Notes: generated by a model not told the origin, from the letters alone. Positions 50,900 to 62,117 are shown, counted from the stretch's first letter. The stretch: DNA of 64,000 nucleotides from Physcomitrium patens (GCF_000002425.4 NC_037267.1:10243398-10307397), one strand, 5' to 3'. Numbers and translations: made by a program.

Positions 50900-52140
50900 T
50901 ATTCTTTTAGATCATCGGTCCTATGATTATTCAACTGATCTTCAAGAAAGAGCTCAACTACTATTTAGACCAATGTATAGCTTATTGCAAAATAAGTTGG
51001 TTGCACTAAAAGAATACATTGACAAGAGCTTGGCTAAGAACTTCATATACCATTCAAAATCTCTAGCAAGAACTCCTATCTTATTTGTGAAGAAAAAAGA
51101 TAGATTCCTATAGATGTGCATAGACTATTGAGGATTTAATAAGATCACGATTAAGAATAGGTTTTTTCTACTTTTGATTTCAAGTCTTTTTGACCAATTC
51201 AATCAAACAAACATCTACACAAAAATAGATCTACAATGAGTATATAACTTGGTTTACATTAAAAAAAGAGATTAGTAGAAGACTACTTTTTGAATTAGGT
51301 ATGGATATTTTGAATATAATGTCATATCTTGTAGATTAAGAAATGAATCAGTTGCTTTTTAATATCTCATAAATGATATTTTTTGTGAATTTCTTAATGA
51401 TTTTATTGTCTCTTATTTAGATGATATTTTAATCTATTCTAAAAACATAAAGAAATATGAATTTCATGTTTTTCATGTATTAAAAAAACTTATAGATATA
51501 AGATTATATGCAAAGATAGAAAAGTCTATATTCTATAATACTTAGATTGGTTTTCTAGGTTACGTCATTTTCAACAAAGAAATAATGATGGATCCTAATT
51601 TTATACTAACATGAATTGAAAGGTTCCAAAAATAATCAAAGATGTGTAATATTTTTTGACATTTATAAACTTTAATTGAATCTTTAATAAGAATTTTTTT
51701 CAAGTTACAATTCTTCTTATATGTTTGATATGTAAAGAGAGATTGGAGTGGATGAAATATGGATGCTATTTTATCATATATTAGAGCAGGTGATAAGCTC
51801 TACCTAATTGCTTTTTATTCAATAATATTTTTAGCACTTGAGATTAACTATAAGATCTACAACAAATAACTTCTTTGAATTATAGGTTCATTTCAAGAAT
51901 GATATCATTACCTAGAAGGCATTTTTAATCTAATTATTATATATATAAATCACAAGAATCTCAAATATTTCATGTTGGAATGTGCTTTAAATTATCGCTG
52001 AGCTCATTGGAGTATGTCTTTATGAAATTTTGATTTAAAGATCACCTATAGATTCAAAAAATAATAAGATTTATCAAATGCCCTTGTTAGACATTTTTAT
52101 CTTGCATCAAAAGAAAGAAATGAATCTCTTGATTAATAAA
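50900..52140 (+). pseudogene. RT and RNase H remnant of G3
   Basis: The peptide at 50799-51113 ends with [19 protein letters not shown], the start of the RT region. The DNA at 51400-51440 encodes the YLDDIL segment. RNase H similarity (DHKNL-like) lies around 51700-52060. It is broken many times. Confidence 0.8.
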
Positions 52141-52439
52141 GAATGATTCTCTTGAAGTCAAAGTATTTTCATCTTCAAGCAATAATATTAAGATTGATTA
52201 TTGATTCATCTTTGTTAAAAAAATTCAATCAATTATGTCTTCTGATTTTCTTGTTTATGATATCAAAAAAAATTCTTCTAAGTCTCATGATACTTTTAAG
52301 TTTGAATTCAAAAATAATCTATTCTATTTTTAGAGACGATTATATATTTCAAAAAGAAAAGTACAATTATGTGTTCTTTAGGTTTGTCATGACTTTCTAA
52401 TAGTCAAATATTTTGGATACTATAAAATTTTTAAGCTAA

Positions 52440-53660
52440 TATCTAGAGAATTTTTATGGCATCAAATGTAAAAAGTAATCAAAGACTTTTTATAATCATA
52501 TGATATTTTTTAAAGATCCAAAATTCCTCGTCATCAAACCTATGGACTTCTTCAACCATTACCTATTTCAAAACAACTATAATCTTTTATTTCTATGGAT
52601 TTTATCACAGATCTTTCAATCTCAAGTTTATATGATTCTATATTTGTGATATTAGATCATTTTATTAAGATGGCATATTTTTTACTATGTATAAAATCTA
52701 TCACAAGTAAAGAAACCACTAAGCTTTTTCTTGACAACATCTATCGCTATCATGGATTGTTTAAGGATATTATATCAGATAGGAAGACTTAATTTATGTC
52801 AAGATTTTTGGAGAATCCATTTCAAGATATTAAAGGTGGATATAAATCTCTCTTTGGCTTTTCATTTTTAAATTGATGGATAAATAAAATACATGAATTA
52901 AGTTCGGAAGCAATATTTGAGGTATTTTATCAATTATCATCAAGATGATTGGACAACTCTTTTTCTATTGATAATGTTTGTGGATAATAATTTAATATAT
53001 TCTTCTACTCAACAAATATCTTTCTTTACTAATTATGATTATTATCCATGATTTGATACTTTTGACTTTTCAAAAATTGATAATCCTATAGTAGAGGATT
53101 TGGCAAATTATTTGTCAAAACTACATGCAACAATGAAGGCATAATTAAAGAAAATTCATGAATGACTAAAAATAAATGTAGATACCTATCACAAGAAATA
53201 ATCATAATTCAACATGAGTGATAAAGTGTAGCTATTTTTTTTCAATATCAAGACTATCCATCCTTATGAAAAGTTGGACTATTATAGGCTTGGAATTTTT
53301 TTATTAATAAATAAGTCAATATTATTGCTTATTAATTATATCTATTAGAATCTATAAAGATCCATTCTATATTCCATGTGTTTTTACTTGAGCCACATAA
53401 AACAATAAATATCTCAAAAAAAAGACAAATATATATATATATATATATATATATTTTTTATAGAAATGGATAATAATCAAGAATTTAAGATCAAAGAAGT
53501 CTTAGATTAAAGATAGCACCAAAATAGGTTAGAATATCTTATTCATTGGCACGGATATGATATTAGTGAACACACATGAAAGATAGTAAAGAATCTTGCA
53601 AATGCAATAAAGAAGGTTGAGATTTTTCAATGATGATATCTATCAAAATTAAGATAAAGA
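52440..53660 (+). pseudogene. Integrase and chromodomain remnant of G3
   Basis: The peptide at 52595-52792 reads MDFITDLSISSLYDSIFVIL, then IYRYHGLFKDIISDR, the integrase core. Near 53500-53640 LEYLIHWHGYDIS marks the chromodomain. A chromodomain at the integrase C terminus defines the chromovirus clade. It is fossil. Confidence 0.82.
53430..53454. repeat. (TA)n microsatellite
   Basis: Alternating AT run of about 25 bases between integrase and chromodomain of G3. Confidence 0.92.
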
Positions 53661-53908
53661 ATAAAAAAACTTTGTTATAAAAGAAAAAAGTTTTAGAAAA
53701 GATAGCATTTTACCTTTTGTTCTAGTTTGGTAATTTTGTACATTTGTGACTCTAAGAAGATAAAAAATCAACAATTAGTAGATTCAACTGAAGAACTATC
53801 ACTTATTGAATTATTAAACAAAATATTATAATTTTCATAATCTTGAAGATAATATAATCAAGATAAAGATCTTCAAGAATAATACATCCTTCTTCAAATA
53901 GATATTAT

Positions 53909-53992
53909 GATATTATGACATAGATGGTGAGATACAACGTGTTTGATATTATGACATAGATGGTGAGATACAACATGTTTGATATTATGACC
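53909..53992. repeat. 36-bp tandem duplication
   Basis: Two nearly identical 36-base units (start GATATTATGACATAG, end TGTTT) and the first 11 bases of a third. They sit at the right edge of G3 and differ by a G/A change. Confidence 0.9.
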
Positions 53993-54120
53993 TTGGCAGA
54001 CACTCTTAATATTTGGTGATTTTATTAGAGGTTAAAATGACTCTTAATGGTATTTTAAGTATTTTATTTGAAAAGAAATAAAAAGGCTTCAAAAATAATT
54101 AAATAATAAGGTGGTCTTTC

Positions 54121-55824
54121 TGTTGTTGAATTAAAATTTGGCTACCATGTAAAAATAATGTATTTATTTATTTAATATACAATATACTAGATAATATGGT
54201 AAGAGCCATGTTAGTGGATTTTTTTTGGTTATAGGATGTAGATATATTACTATCCCAAAAAGAGATTGTTTAAAAGGGCTTCTATTAGAATTTATATAAC
54301 TTTATTTTTTTTTGATAGTGACTTTTGAAGCTGATTTTATTGGTAGTAACTTTTATACATTTTCATGTTGTAGTTTGGCTACCATGTGAAAATAATGTAT
54401 TTATATATTTAACATATAATTTATTTAACAATATGGTGAGAGCTATGTTGGTTGTAGAATGTAGTTAAATTATTACTTTAAAAGGAGTTTGTTTAAAAAG
54501 ATTACTATTAGAATTTATATAACTTTATTTTTTTTTGATAGTGACTTTTGAAATTAGTTTTATTGGTAGTAACTTTATGCATTTAGAATCACCTTTGTTA
54601 CACATTGGTGATTCTTAAATTTTTATTTTTGTTCTTTAATTTGGTGTATAAGGCATATAATATATAAATCGTATATGAAAAGGGATTGAAGAAGAATTTT
54701 GGTAGCAAAAAAAATAGTTAGGATATCTATATGAATGAATGGAGATGGATGATATAAATCTTCATTCCTATTGGTCAAAAATCATGACCAATGGACTTCA
54801 AGGAGGTTGCTTGAGGCCATATTAGGGATTGGGATTAGTCTTTTAGAAGGATTCAAACATTAAAGGCTGAAGTAGCAAATATATGATTTTCGCTATAGTT
54901 TTGGTGTAAATTTTGAGTCATTTAGAATTTTTATAAAAGAAATATAGGCGCTCAAAGTCAAGATGTTAGTTTTGTATCTACTATTAGTCTTTTGGATATA
55001 AGGCATGCATACAAAAATCAATAGAAGATCAGTGACTAAAATTAAAAAGAATATTTTTTTAGCTATACTTTAAGTATACTATTTGATAAATTTTAAATTG
55101 AAATAAAAGAGATATTGGAAGTTGAAGTCAATGCTTAAAATCTAAAGAGTAGTAAGTAATCTAAATTACTAGTGGTTGTATTTTGAGCTATATCTTGTAC
55201 AATTTGATAAGGTTTTGGCTAATTTTTTAAAAAAATGTGTATTTTCATGTAACTAATTTTTATATATAAGTTTTGTGGCATTTAGATTTTGAATTTGTGA
55301 GATATGAAGAAAATAGAACTTGGGTGCTTATGAATTAGGGTTTTAGAATACATTCTAGAATTTCTCAGATCCTAGACGATCGATATTAAATTTACATTTG
55401 AAAATTTTCAAAGTAATGCTTAAGGATAAATGCTATATTATTTTTAAATTTTATAAAAATTAAAAAATTGAATAAAGAAATATGAATTTTTGAAGTTTAG
55501 AAAGAAGAAATCATTTTCAAGGAAAATATGTTTTGAAAGGGTTTTATTATAATTTAAGCATTTTATATAAAGTAAAGGAGTTTTTGGAAGTCAAGAATTT
55601 ATGTAAATTTTGAAGATGGATATATGGAGCTATGATTAAATTTTAATATAAAGATGAGCTTTTAAGAGGAGATTATAGATTTTCTTTGAAATTATTGAAA
55701 ATCTAGCTTACTAGCAAATAATTAGTTATGATTTGGTATAGCCAAGAATGTTAGGAAATTTCTTGATATTTTAGAAAGCTTTGCCAATATGTTATAATTA
55801 ATCTCTCTGCAGCTAGGTACCTTG
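54121..55824 (+). repeat. R1 repeat, copy a (continues after the nested element)
   Basis: R1 copies begin TGTTGT and this copy ends TAATACAACA at 62151, beyond the inserted chromovirus. Its first part is duplicated in tandem, with a shift of 237 bases (GGCTACCATG at 54140 and 54377). The repeat has no recognisable coding region. Short terminal inverted repeats with TG...CA ends and a length of about 1.45 kb suggest an LTR of an unidentified retroelement, which is an inference. Confidence 0.7.
55820..55824. repeat. Target-site duplication CCTTG (left)
   Basis: CCTTG directly precedes the left LTR and is repeated at 62113-62117 directly after the right LTR. Five bases is the usual duplication size for Ty3/gypsy integration. 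Confidence 0.9.
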
Positions 55825-56319
55825 TGTCACAGACACAAAATACAAACTTGAAATCTAACAAGAAGTTCAAGAAGAAGTGGCAGAACTAGATTAAACAGAT
55901 GAGTACAAGAACAACACCAAAAAGGTGAGCTAGAACTCCAAGAGATGTGTTGTCGAGACTGAAGAACTCTTCAGCCTCGATCCCTATATATACTCCTACT
56001 TAGGAAGCTTCTCGAGCTACTTCTATTAACTAGGAAGCTTCTAAAAGGTTCTAAAGGCTTCCTTTCGAGAGGGTTCTAGAAACTTCTCGAGCTACTTCTA
56101 TTAACTAGGAAGCTTCTAGAAAGTTCCAGGGGATTCTTTTCTAAAAGCTTCTAGAAATTTCTCTTCTAGAAGGTTCCAGAGACTTCCTTTCTAGAAGCTT
56201 CTAGAAACTTCTCTCTAAAAGGTTCCAGAGGCTTCTCTTCTAGAAGGTTCCAAAGGCTTGTTTTCTAGAAGGTTCTAGAAACTTCTCTCTAGAAAGTTCT
56301 AAGGAATATGTCCCTAACA
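55825..56319 (-). repeat. 3' LTR with heat-shock-element array
   Basis: On the minus strand this LTR starts TGTTAGGGAC and ends GTGACA. U3 (about 56000-56319) is filled with alternating TTC/GAA pentamers, including TTCTAGAAGCTTCTAGAA arrangements. A TATA box (complement of TATATATA) lies near 55985, after the array in transcriptional order. The layout is that of a heat-inducible promoter by established HSE rules; activity is not shown. Confidence 0.93.
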
Positions 56320-56366
56320 TCACCCCCTTCTTTAGCTTGGAGGTCTCTGAGAAGCAATGTTGTTGA

Positions 56367-56720
56367 TCAGTACCAACGTAAGAAAATGAAGATCTGTCGC
56401 ATAACTTCTGCTATGAACTCCAACTGTTGTTCACGAGGCAAGTGGTTCATCGAACCTTGAAGCCAACGGTAGTGGCCCACGCCTTCGACTTCTGACCAAG
56501 CCTGAACTTCCGTGTCCTCATTGTGAAATTGTCCTGCAAACACGCCTTCTGGTTGACCATCGTAAGCAGGCTCGATTTCAAATACGATCACCAGTAATCG
56601 GTTACTCGATATCCTCCGTCGTCGTCGTGGTACATGTAGTTCTTCATCTCGGGGTCGCCTTCGTGAGCTACTCGGTTGCGATACTCTGACTGGCATAGTA
56701 TCTATCTCTTGGCTATCCAT
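56367..56720 (-). CDS. Unassigned 117-residue open frame in the young chromovirus
   Basis: A minus-strand open frame between the chromodomain region and the 3' LTR. It begins MDSQEID and carries an arginine-rich stretch (SRRRPRDEELHVPRRRRR, residues about 19-36), then an acidic to neutral part (FEIEPAYDGQPEGVF, QAWSEVEGVGHYRWL) and a hydrophobic end (IFIFLRWY). No family was recognised. It is not part of the standard gag-pol layout. The basic stretch could be a nuclear-localisation or nucleic-acid-binding segment, but that is inference. It has no counterpart that could be read in G1-G3. Confidence 0.5.
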   Translation of the reverse strand: MDSQEIDTMPVRVSQPSSSRRRPRDEELHVPRRRRRISSNRLLVIVFEIEPAYDGQPEGVFAGQFHNEDTEVQAWSEVEGVGHYRWLQGSMNHLPREQQLEFIAEVMRQIFIFLRWY

Positions 56721-56836
56721 ATCAAAAGACCAAACTACGATCTATCTTGGAGAAAATAACTACATCAACTATGAATTTTGCTGGTGCTCTCCTCTTTTCT
56801 TATATTGTTGGAAGAACAAGCTTCAAAAAGAAGCTA

Positions 56837-57427
56837 TCATCGAATTGATTTAGGTTTATCGGGATGTCTTTGATGAAACTCCTGTACCTTTTGTGGCGCA
56901 TTCGCAAGATTTTCAGCTGGCTCCCACGTTCGCTCATTAATGTCATAGCCGCACCAATGAATAAGATATTCTAACTTTCCCCACCTTCGCCGTGAATCCA
57001 ATACCTTTTCAACCTCGTATTCTTCGTGGTTCTCGATTTCAATACTAGGTGGCGGACATTGCACTCTTCCAGGAAAAGATGACTCTCGATAAGGTTTCAA
57101 CAGAGAAACATGAAAGACTTGATGTACCTTCATAGAAGCCGGTAACTCCAGCCGGTATGCCACTAGATTAACTTGCTTCTGGATGATAAATGGTCCCAAT
57201 CTTCGATAGTCCAACTTATCACATGGTCGCTTGGTCTTGATATTTCTTCGAAGAAGCCAGGCTTTGTCTCCAACTTTGAAAGTAGGTGCTGGATTCCGAA
57301 ATCTATCTACAGACGTCTTATAGGATTCTTGAGCGGATTGTAATTGAAGCTTCAACATAGTTTGAAGCTCTGATAGTTGCTTCGCAAATCCTTCAGCTGC
57401 TGGATTGTTATTTGTTGACGGACTCAA
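56837..57427 (-). pseudogene. Integrase C-terminal region and chromodomain (young element)
   Basis: The minus-strand frame contains the integrase tail signature ([48 protein letters not shown]) and a chromodomain ([30 protein letters not shown]). Chromodomains of this group bind histone marks and steer integration toward heterochromatin. It is part of an element whose pol is broken. Confidence 0.93.
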
Positions 57428-58203
57428 TAAATCAAGCTTCGGATGATACCCATAGTTGGAAAAGAATGGTGTTTGTTGAGTCGACGCATGGAGGGTGTTG
57501 TTATATGCAAACTCGGCTAGCGGTAGATATGCAGTCCAATCGTCTTGCTGATAGTTGATGCTGCATTGTAAGTACTACTCCAAGACTTCTTTCATCCGTT
57601 CCGTTTGGCCATCAGTTTGAGGATGGAAAGCTGAAGAAAGCTTGATATCCACCTTCAATATCCCAAAGAGAGATCTTCAAAACTTTGACACGAACTGGGT
57701 ACCTCGATCTGATATGTATCATCTGGTAGTCCATGATATCGATACACATTATCGAGAAAGAGTCTTGCTGTGACTTCACTGGACGATGTCTTCTTACAAG
57801 GAACAAAGTGTGCCATCTTCGTAAGCCGATCTACCACAACAAAGATGTTGTCAAATGAGTTTGATGATGGCAAGTCCGTGATGAAGTCCATAGAAATTGA
57901 AGACCATGGTCGATGTGGAATTAGCAATGGCTGTAGAAGTTCATAAGGGCGATGCCGAGGATTCTTAGATCTTGAACAGATGTCACAAGAGAGGACAAAA
58001 TCTTTCACATCCTTCTACATTTGGGACCACCAAAAATCTCGAGAAATAAGCTCCAAGGTCTTGTTGAATCCAAAATGTCCCGCAGCTGGAAAATCATGGC
58101 GAGATTGAAGAACTCGGAGTCGTGGTAGTCCTTTTGGAATGTACAATCGCTCTTCAAAGTATAAAAGATCTCCCTCTACCTTGAACTTGTCGTCATTAGT
58201 ACG
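57428..58203 (-). pseudogene. Integrase core region (young element)
   Basis: Peptides on the minus strand include CDICSRSKNPRHRPYELLQP (zinc-binding end), SMDFITDLPSSNSFDNIF and VVDRLTKMAHFVPC (catalytic core). The order matches Ty3/gypsy integrases. It is fossil. Confidence 0.9.
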
Positions 58204-59040
58204 TTACTTGATATCAATGGCTACTGAATCTTTAATGGTCATAGCACGTACCTGGTTTAGGAAGTCAACATCAAATAATACAATAGTAGCACAAAGTTGA
58301 AATCTCTCTGGCTTCAATAACGTTGTACATTGTTGATCAAATGCTGCTTCTCCAGCCTTTGGTACAAGATACGATCTCCTTGATAAAGCATCGGATAGTC
58401 CTTGCTGCCTTCCAGGTCGATAAGTGATAACAAAATCGAATCTAGATAGCGACATATTCCACCGAGCTTGACGCCGATTTAAAACTCGAGCCGTCATAAA
58501 ATACTCCAAATTCTTGTGATCCGTATATACGATTACTGGATGTGTAGCTCCTTCAAGAAAGTGACGCCATTCTTCGAAAGAATCCACTATAGTAAGAAGT
58601 TCCTTATCGTGGATCTCATAATTGATTTCAGCAGTAGAGAACTTCCGAGAATAGAATGCAACTAGATGGAGCTTCTTATCTTCACTCATTTGTGAAAGCA
58701 CAGCTCCCAAAGCAAAATCTGAAGCATCAGTTTCTAAATAGAAGGCCTTTGTAAAGTCTAGATGTACCAAAATTGGAGCTGTAGTAAATGCTGTCTTCAA
58801 ATCTTGAAACGCCTTCTCCGCCAAAGGTCCCCATTCCAACTTATCCTTGCATGTTAATCGAGTGAGAGGAGCAGCAACTTGAGAATAATTCTTGATGAAG
58901 ATCCGATAGAAGTTAGCAAAACCAAGAAAGTATTGTACGTCTCTAACCATCTTCGGAACCTCCCAAGACATGATTGCTTCTACTTTCTTGGGGTCCATCT
59001 TCAAACCTTCTGTAGTCACAATGAACCCCAAAAATTCCAT
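58204..59040 (-). pseudogene. RT end and RNase H (young element)
   Basis: This 278-residue frame begins MEFLGFIVTTEGLKMDPKKV, the end of RT. It continues through the tether (FLGFANFYRIFIKNYSQVAA) to RNase H (YLETDASDFALGAVLSQ, YTDHKNLEYF, ARWNMSLSRFDF). Well preserved in itself. Confidence 0.93.
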
Positions 59041-59046
59041 CTCCGT

Positions 59047-59646
59047 CTAGTGAAATAAATACTTTTCTAATTTGGCATATAGTCCTCGCTTGCGTAGTTT
59101 CTCCAAGACCAAATGAACATGCTCGTCATGCTCTTCCTCGTTTATAGAGAATATTAGAATATCGTCCAAGTAGATGACAACAAAATCGTCGAGGTGTTCT
59201 CGAAAGATGTCATTCATCATATGTTGGAAAATCGCTGGAGCATTGGTAAGACCAAAAGGCATGACATTATATTCGAAATGACCATACCTTGTACGGAATA
59301 CTGTCTTCCACTCATCTCCTTCCTTGATTCGTACGAGATTATAAGCTCCCCTTAGATCAATTTTTGTAAAGATCTTCGAACGTCCAAGTTGTTCTAAGAG
59401 ACTAGAAATCAAAAGTAATGGGTAACAATTTTTCTTTGTTACCTTGTTGAGGCCTCGATAGTCCACACACATCCATAATGATCCATCTTTCTTCTTCACA
59501 AATAAGATGGGTGCTCTAGCTGATGATTTTGAATGACGAATGAAGTTCTTGGCTAGATTTTCGTCGATGTATTTTCGTAACTCTGCCAATTCCGTTTGCG
59601 ATAGATTGTAAATTGGGCCAAAAAGTGGTTGTGCTCCTTCTTGCAA
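59047..59646 (-). pseudogene. Reverse transcriptase core (young element)
   Basis: A 199-residue frame with [49 protein letters not shown] and the active-site [12 protein letters not shown]. It is the best reference in the window for the RT remnants in G1, G2 and G3. Confidence 0.95.
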
Positions 59647-59667
59647 GTCTATGGCACAATCATATGG

Positions 59668-60330
59668 TCAGTATTCCGGTAGTATGTTGGCGTTCTTCTT
59701 TTGAAACACGTCTTCAAAATCTTTATATTGCTCCGATATAGTTGCTGTTGAGATCTTCTCCTCGGTAGTTGGAGCCGTATAAATGACAAATGGAGTGCCT
59801 TCTTTAGATGATCTTATAAACGCTCTTGCTCCAATGAATAAGGATTTCTTTTTTCGAGGTTTTTTACTAGGTTTTTTCTTGGGTGGTTTTGTGGGAAAAG
59901 TCATCTTCTGCAACCTCCAATCTATCAATGGATTATGTTTTTCTAACCAAGAAAGACCAAGAATAATAGGATTTGATGGGGTTCTAATAATATTAAAAAT
60001 AATATGACTACTATGGTCTTTAAACGTTACTTCAATAGGTTTTGATTCATGGATGATACTACCAGATAATAAAGGTCGCCCATCTATGACCTCAACATGA
60101 ACAGGTTTTGATTTTTGTACTAAAGGGATCTTATGACGCTTTGCAAATTCTTCGTCTTAAAAACAAGCAGATGCTCCTGAGTCTAGTAGTACTAAGGTTC
60201 TCAGTTTTTGAGGGCCAATAAACAGAGGGATTGTAAAACAAAGTGCAGGTTGGGCAGAAAGAAAGGAACCTGATTGTTGTTGGGATATTTCATTGTCCAG
60301 CCGCACGGTTCCTACTGTGGCTGGGCATCC
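59668..60330 (-). pseudogene. Aspartic protease region (young element)
   Basis: The minus strand at 60172-60183 encodes the DSGA active-site motif. Downstream HVEVIDGRP and the ILGLSWLEKHNPLIDW segment complete the domain, followed by a lysine-rich linker (KPPKKKPSKKPRKKK) at about 59830-59890. It is fossil. Confidence 0.85.
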
Positions 60331-60338
60331 TCGTTTTC

Positions 60339-61337
60339 CTAAACAAATACTCTCCTAGTCTTGACTATGCCTCGATTTTGCTTTTTGAGGCAGTTTCCGA
60401 CTTTGTGGCCTTCTCCACCCCAATACAAGCATAAATTTTCCTCCATACGTCGCTTTTTTTCTTCTATAATAAGAGATTTGATACGTACTGCATCAATTTG
60501 CATGTCTTCCACCTCTGAATGCGAATTCACACCGCTTGCCGACATAGTTGGAGCGTGGCGAATTGTATGTTGTCTTGAGCGTTGGTCTTGGCGACGTTGG
60601 AATAGGCGATTATCGCACTTCATAGCTTGGCTAATGGCTTCATTGAGCGTTCGTGGATCAGGAAGAGTTAATAGCAAATCCTTCACATCATCTCTTAAAC
60701 CCCAATAAAATTGACTCATCAACGCTTCTTCATCCCAATTGATGTCGCATACTAATTGCCTGAAATCCGAAGCATAGACTGATGTAGAATGCATCCGTTG
60801 TCGTAGCGACCGGATCTTTGTTGTAGCCCATCGAACCTTATCGTGTTCACCAAATGCTTCTGCAAATGCTTCCAAAAAGGTTTCGAAGTTGTTTAATATG
60901 GATGATCGTTTCTCAAACAAAGGAACAAACCATGATAGAGCTTGTCCCGTAAGTAAGGTTCCAACAAGCCCAACACGTGACTCCTCCGTTGGATATCATT
61001 CGGGCTGTAAAACTGTTATCAACCTGATTTGATTGACGAATCCTCGAAACTTGGAACGTGTTCCATCAAACTTATCTGGAAGGCTAATTCGAGGCTCTTT
61101 ATGTTATAGAACTAGTGGTTCTTGTCGAACCTGAGGTAAAGTTGTTTCTCCAAGTGCCGAAATTTGAGGCTGGTGTAGTTTAGATTGTGCTATCCCAGAT
61201 ACTCCATCATTATGAAGCCTTGCCACCACTCCTTCAATCTCTGCAGTTCTTTGTGATAACGTAGCGAAGGCATTCATAATAGCATCTAACTTAGACTCCG
61301 AACTTTCTGTCATACTAATGTCTTGACCTCCGGCCAT
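60339..61337 (-). pseudogene. gag region (young element)
   Basis: The start of gag at 61104-61337 is MAGGQDISMTESSESKLDA. The main Retrotrans_gag segment at 60339-60920 contains LNNFETFLEAFAEAFGEHDK, FRQLVCDINWDEEALMSQFY and GLRDDVKDLLLTLPDP. A zinc-knuckle-like stretch ends it (GGEGHKVGNCLKK). It is fossil. Confidence 0.9.
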
Positions 61338-61618
61338 TCTAAAAGAAGGACAAAAATGATCCTATAAGAGGCAATATTGGTTTATAGGAGGGTAATCCAC
61401 AACCTATAAAACGCCTTAAGAATTTCAAAAAGAGGGGTAATCCACTCTCTCCAAGAAGAATAAGACTCCAATATTGTAACATAAGAAGTATCAGTTTAGA
61501 GGAGGGTAATCCGCAACCTCTAAAAAATGCTAGTATACCTTCAAGTGGAAGGGTAATCCACACTCTGTTAAGAAAGAACTAGCTCTGATATCTCAAGTTA
61601 GTGTAGTCTCGACAAACT

Positions 61619-62112
61619 GTCACGGACACAAAATACAGACTTGAAATCTAACAAGAAGTTCAAGAAGAACTGGCAGAACTAGATTAAACAGATGAGTACA
61701 AGAACAACACCAGAAAGGTGAGCTAGAACTCCAAGAGATGTATTGTCAAGACTGAAGAACTCTTCAGCCTCGATCCCTATATATACTCCTACTTAAGAAG
61801 CTTCTCGAGCTACTTCTATTAATTAGGAAGCTTCTAGAAGGTTCCAGAGGCTTCCTTTCTAGAAGGTTCTAGAAACTTCTCGAGCTACTTCTATTAACTA
61901 GGAAGCTTCTAGAAAGTTCCAGGGGATTCTTTTCTAGAAGCTTCTAGAAACTTCTCTTCTAGAAGGTTCCAGAGACTTCCTTTCTAGAAGCTTTTAGAAA
62001 CTTCTCTCTAAAAGGTTCCAGAGGCTTCTCTTCTAGAAGGTTCCAGAGGCTTGTTTTCTAGAAGGTTCTAGAAACTTCTCTCTAGAAAGTTCTAAAGAAT
62101 ATGTCCCTATCA
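61619..62112 (-). repeat. 5' LTR with heat-shock-element array
   Basis: A pair to 55825-56319. About eleven TTCTAGAA palindromes were counted in roughly 290 bases (about 61800-62095), many extended to four or five perfect alternating pentamers. A TATA-like motif lies near 61780, 3' of the array in the transcriptional sense. The primer-binding-like site follows at 61583-61592. Confidence 0.94.
61800..62095 (-). promoter_or_regulatory. Heat-shock-element array in U3
   Basis: Heat-shock transcription factors bind inverted GAA/TTC pentamers (nGAAn). Here runs such as TTCTAGAAGGTTCTAGAA and TTCTAGAAGCTTCTAGAA repeat with a period of about 10 or multiples of it. The matching array in the other LTR lies at about 56005-56300. 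Motif presence is seen directly; heat response is inferred. Confidence 0.9.
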
Positions 62113-62117
62113 CCTTG
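62113..62117. repeat. Target-site duplication CCTTG (right)
   Basis: The partner of 55820-55824. The sequence resumes the R1 copy a directly. Confidence 0.9.

Larger units (their letters stand above)
43874..54000 (+). mobile_element. Ty3/gypsy chromovirus fossil G3 with nested R2 complex
   Basis: A plus-strand element of the same family as G1 and G2. It has a 5' LTR at 43874-44410, a primer-binding-like TGGTAACTCA just after it, and the gag start. A 4.5 kb non-self block at about 44790-49330 follows, then the rest of gag, protease, RT, RNase H, integrase and chromodomain. A matching 3' LTR was not found; R1 repeats begin at 54121. It is badly broken (dozens of breaks) and old. Confidence 0.82.
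55825..62112 (-). mobile_element. Young Ty3/gypsy chromovirus with heat-shock-element LTRs
   Basis: An LTR-complete minus-strand element of 6.3 kb. It has LTRs of about 495 bases, a CCTTG target duplication, and a primer-binding-like ATATCAGAGC (minus strand, 61583-61592) about 27 bases inside the 5' LTR. A purine tract adjoins the 3' LTR (complement of 56320-56332). From right to left: gag, protease, RT, RNase H, integrase, chromodomain, then an extra open frame. The element is structurally whole but its pol region is broken, by roughly half a dozen breaks in all. The LTRs differ at about 19 positions by eye count (about 96% identity), mostly transitions. At a nominal 1e-8 substitutions per site per year that is around 2 million years; the true rate is unknown. 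Confidence 0.95.

Noticed and set aside
56000-56300. LTR palindrome cluster as a satellite or recombination site
   Set aside because: The TTC/GAA spacing and its place upstream of TATA in both LTRs fit heat-shock elements better than a satellite.
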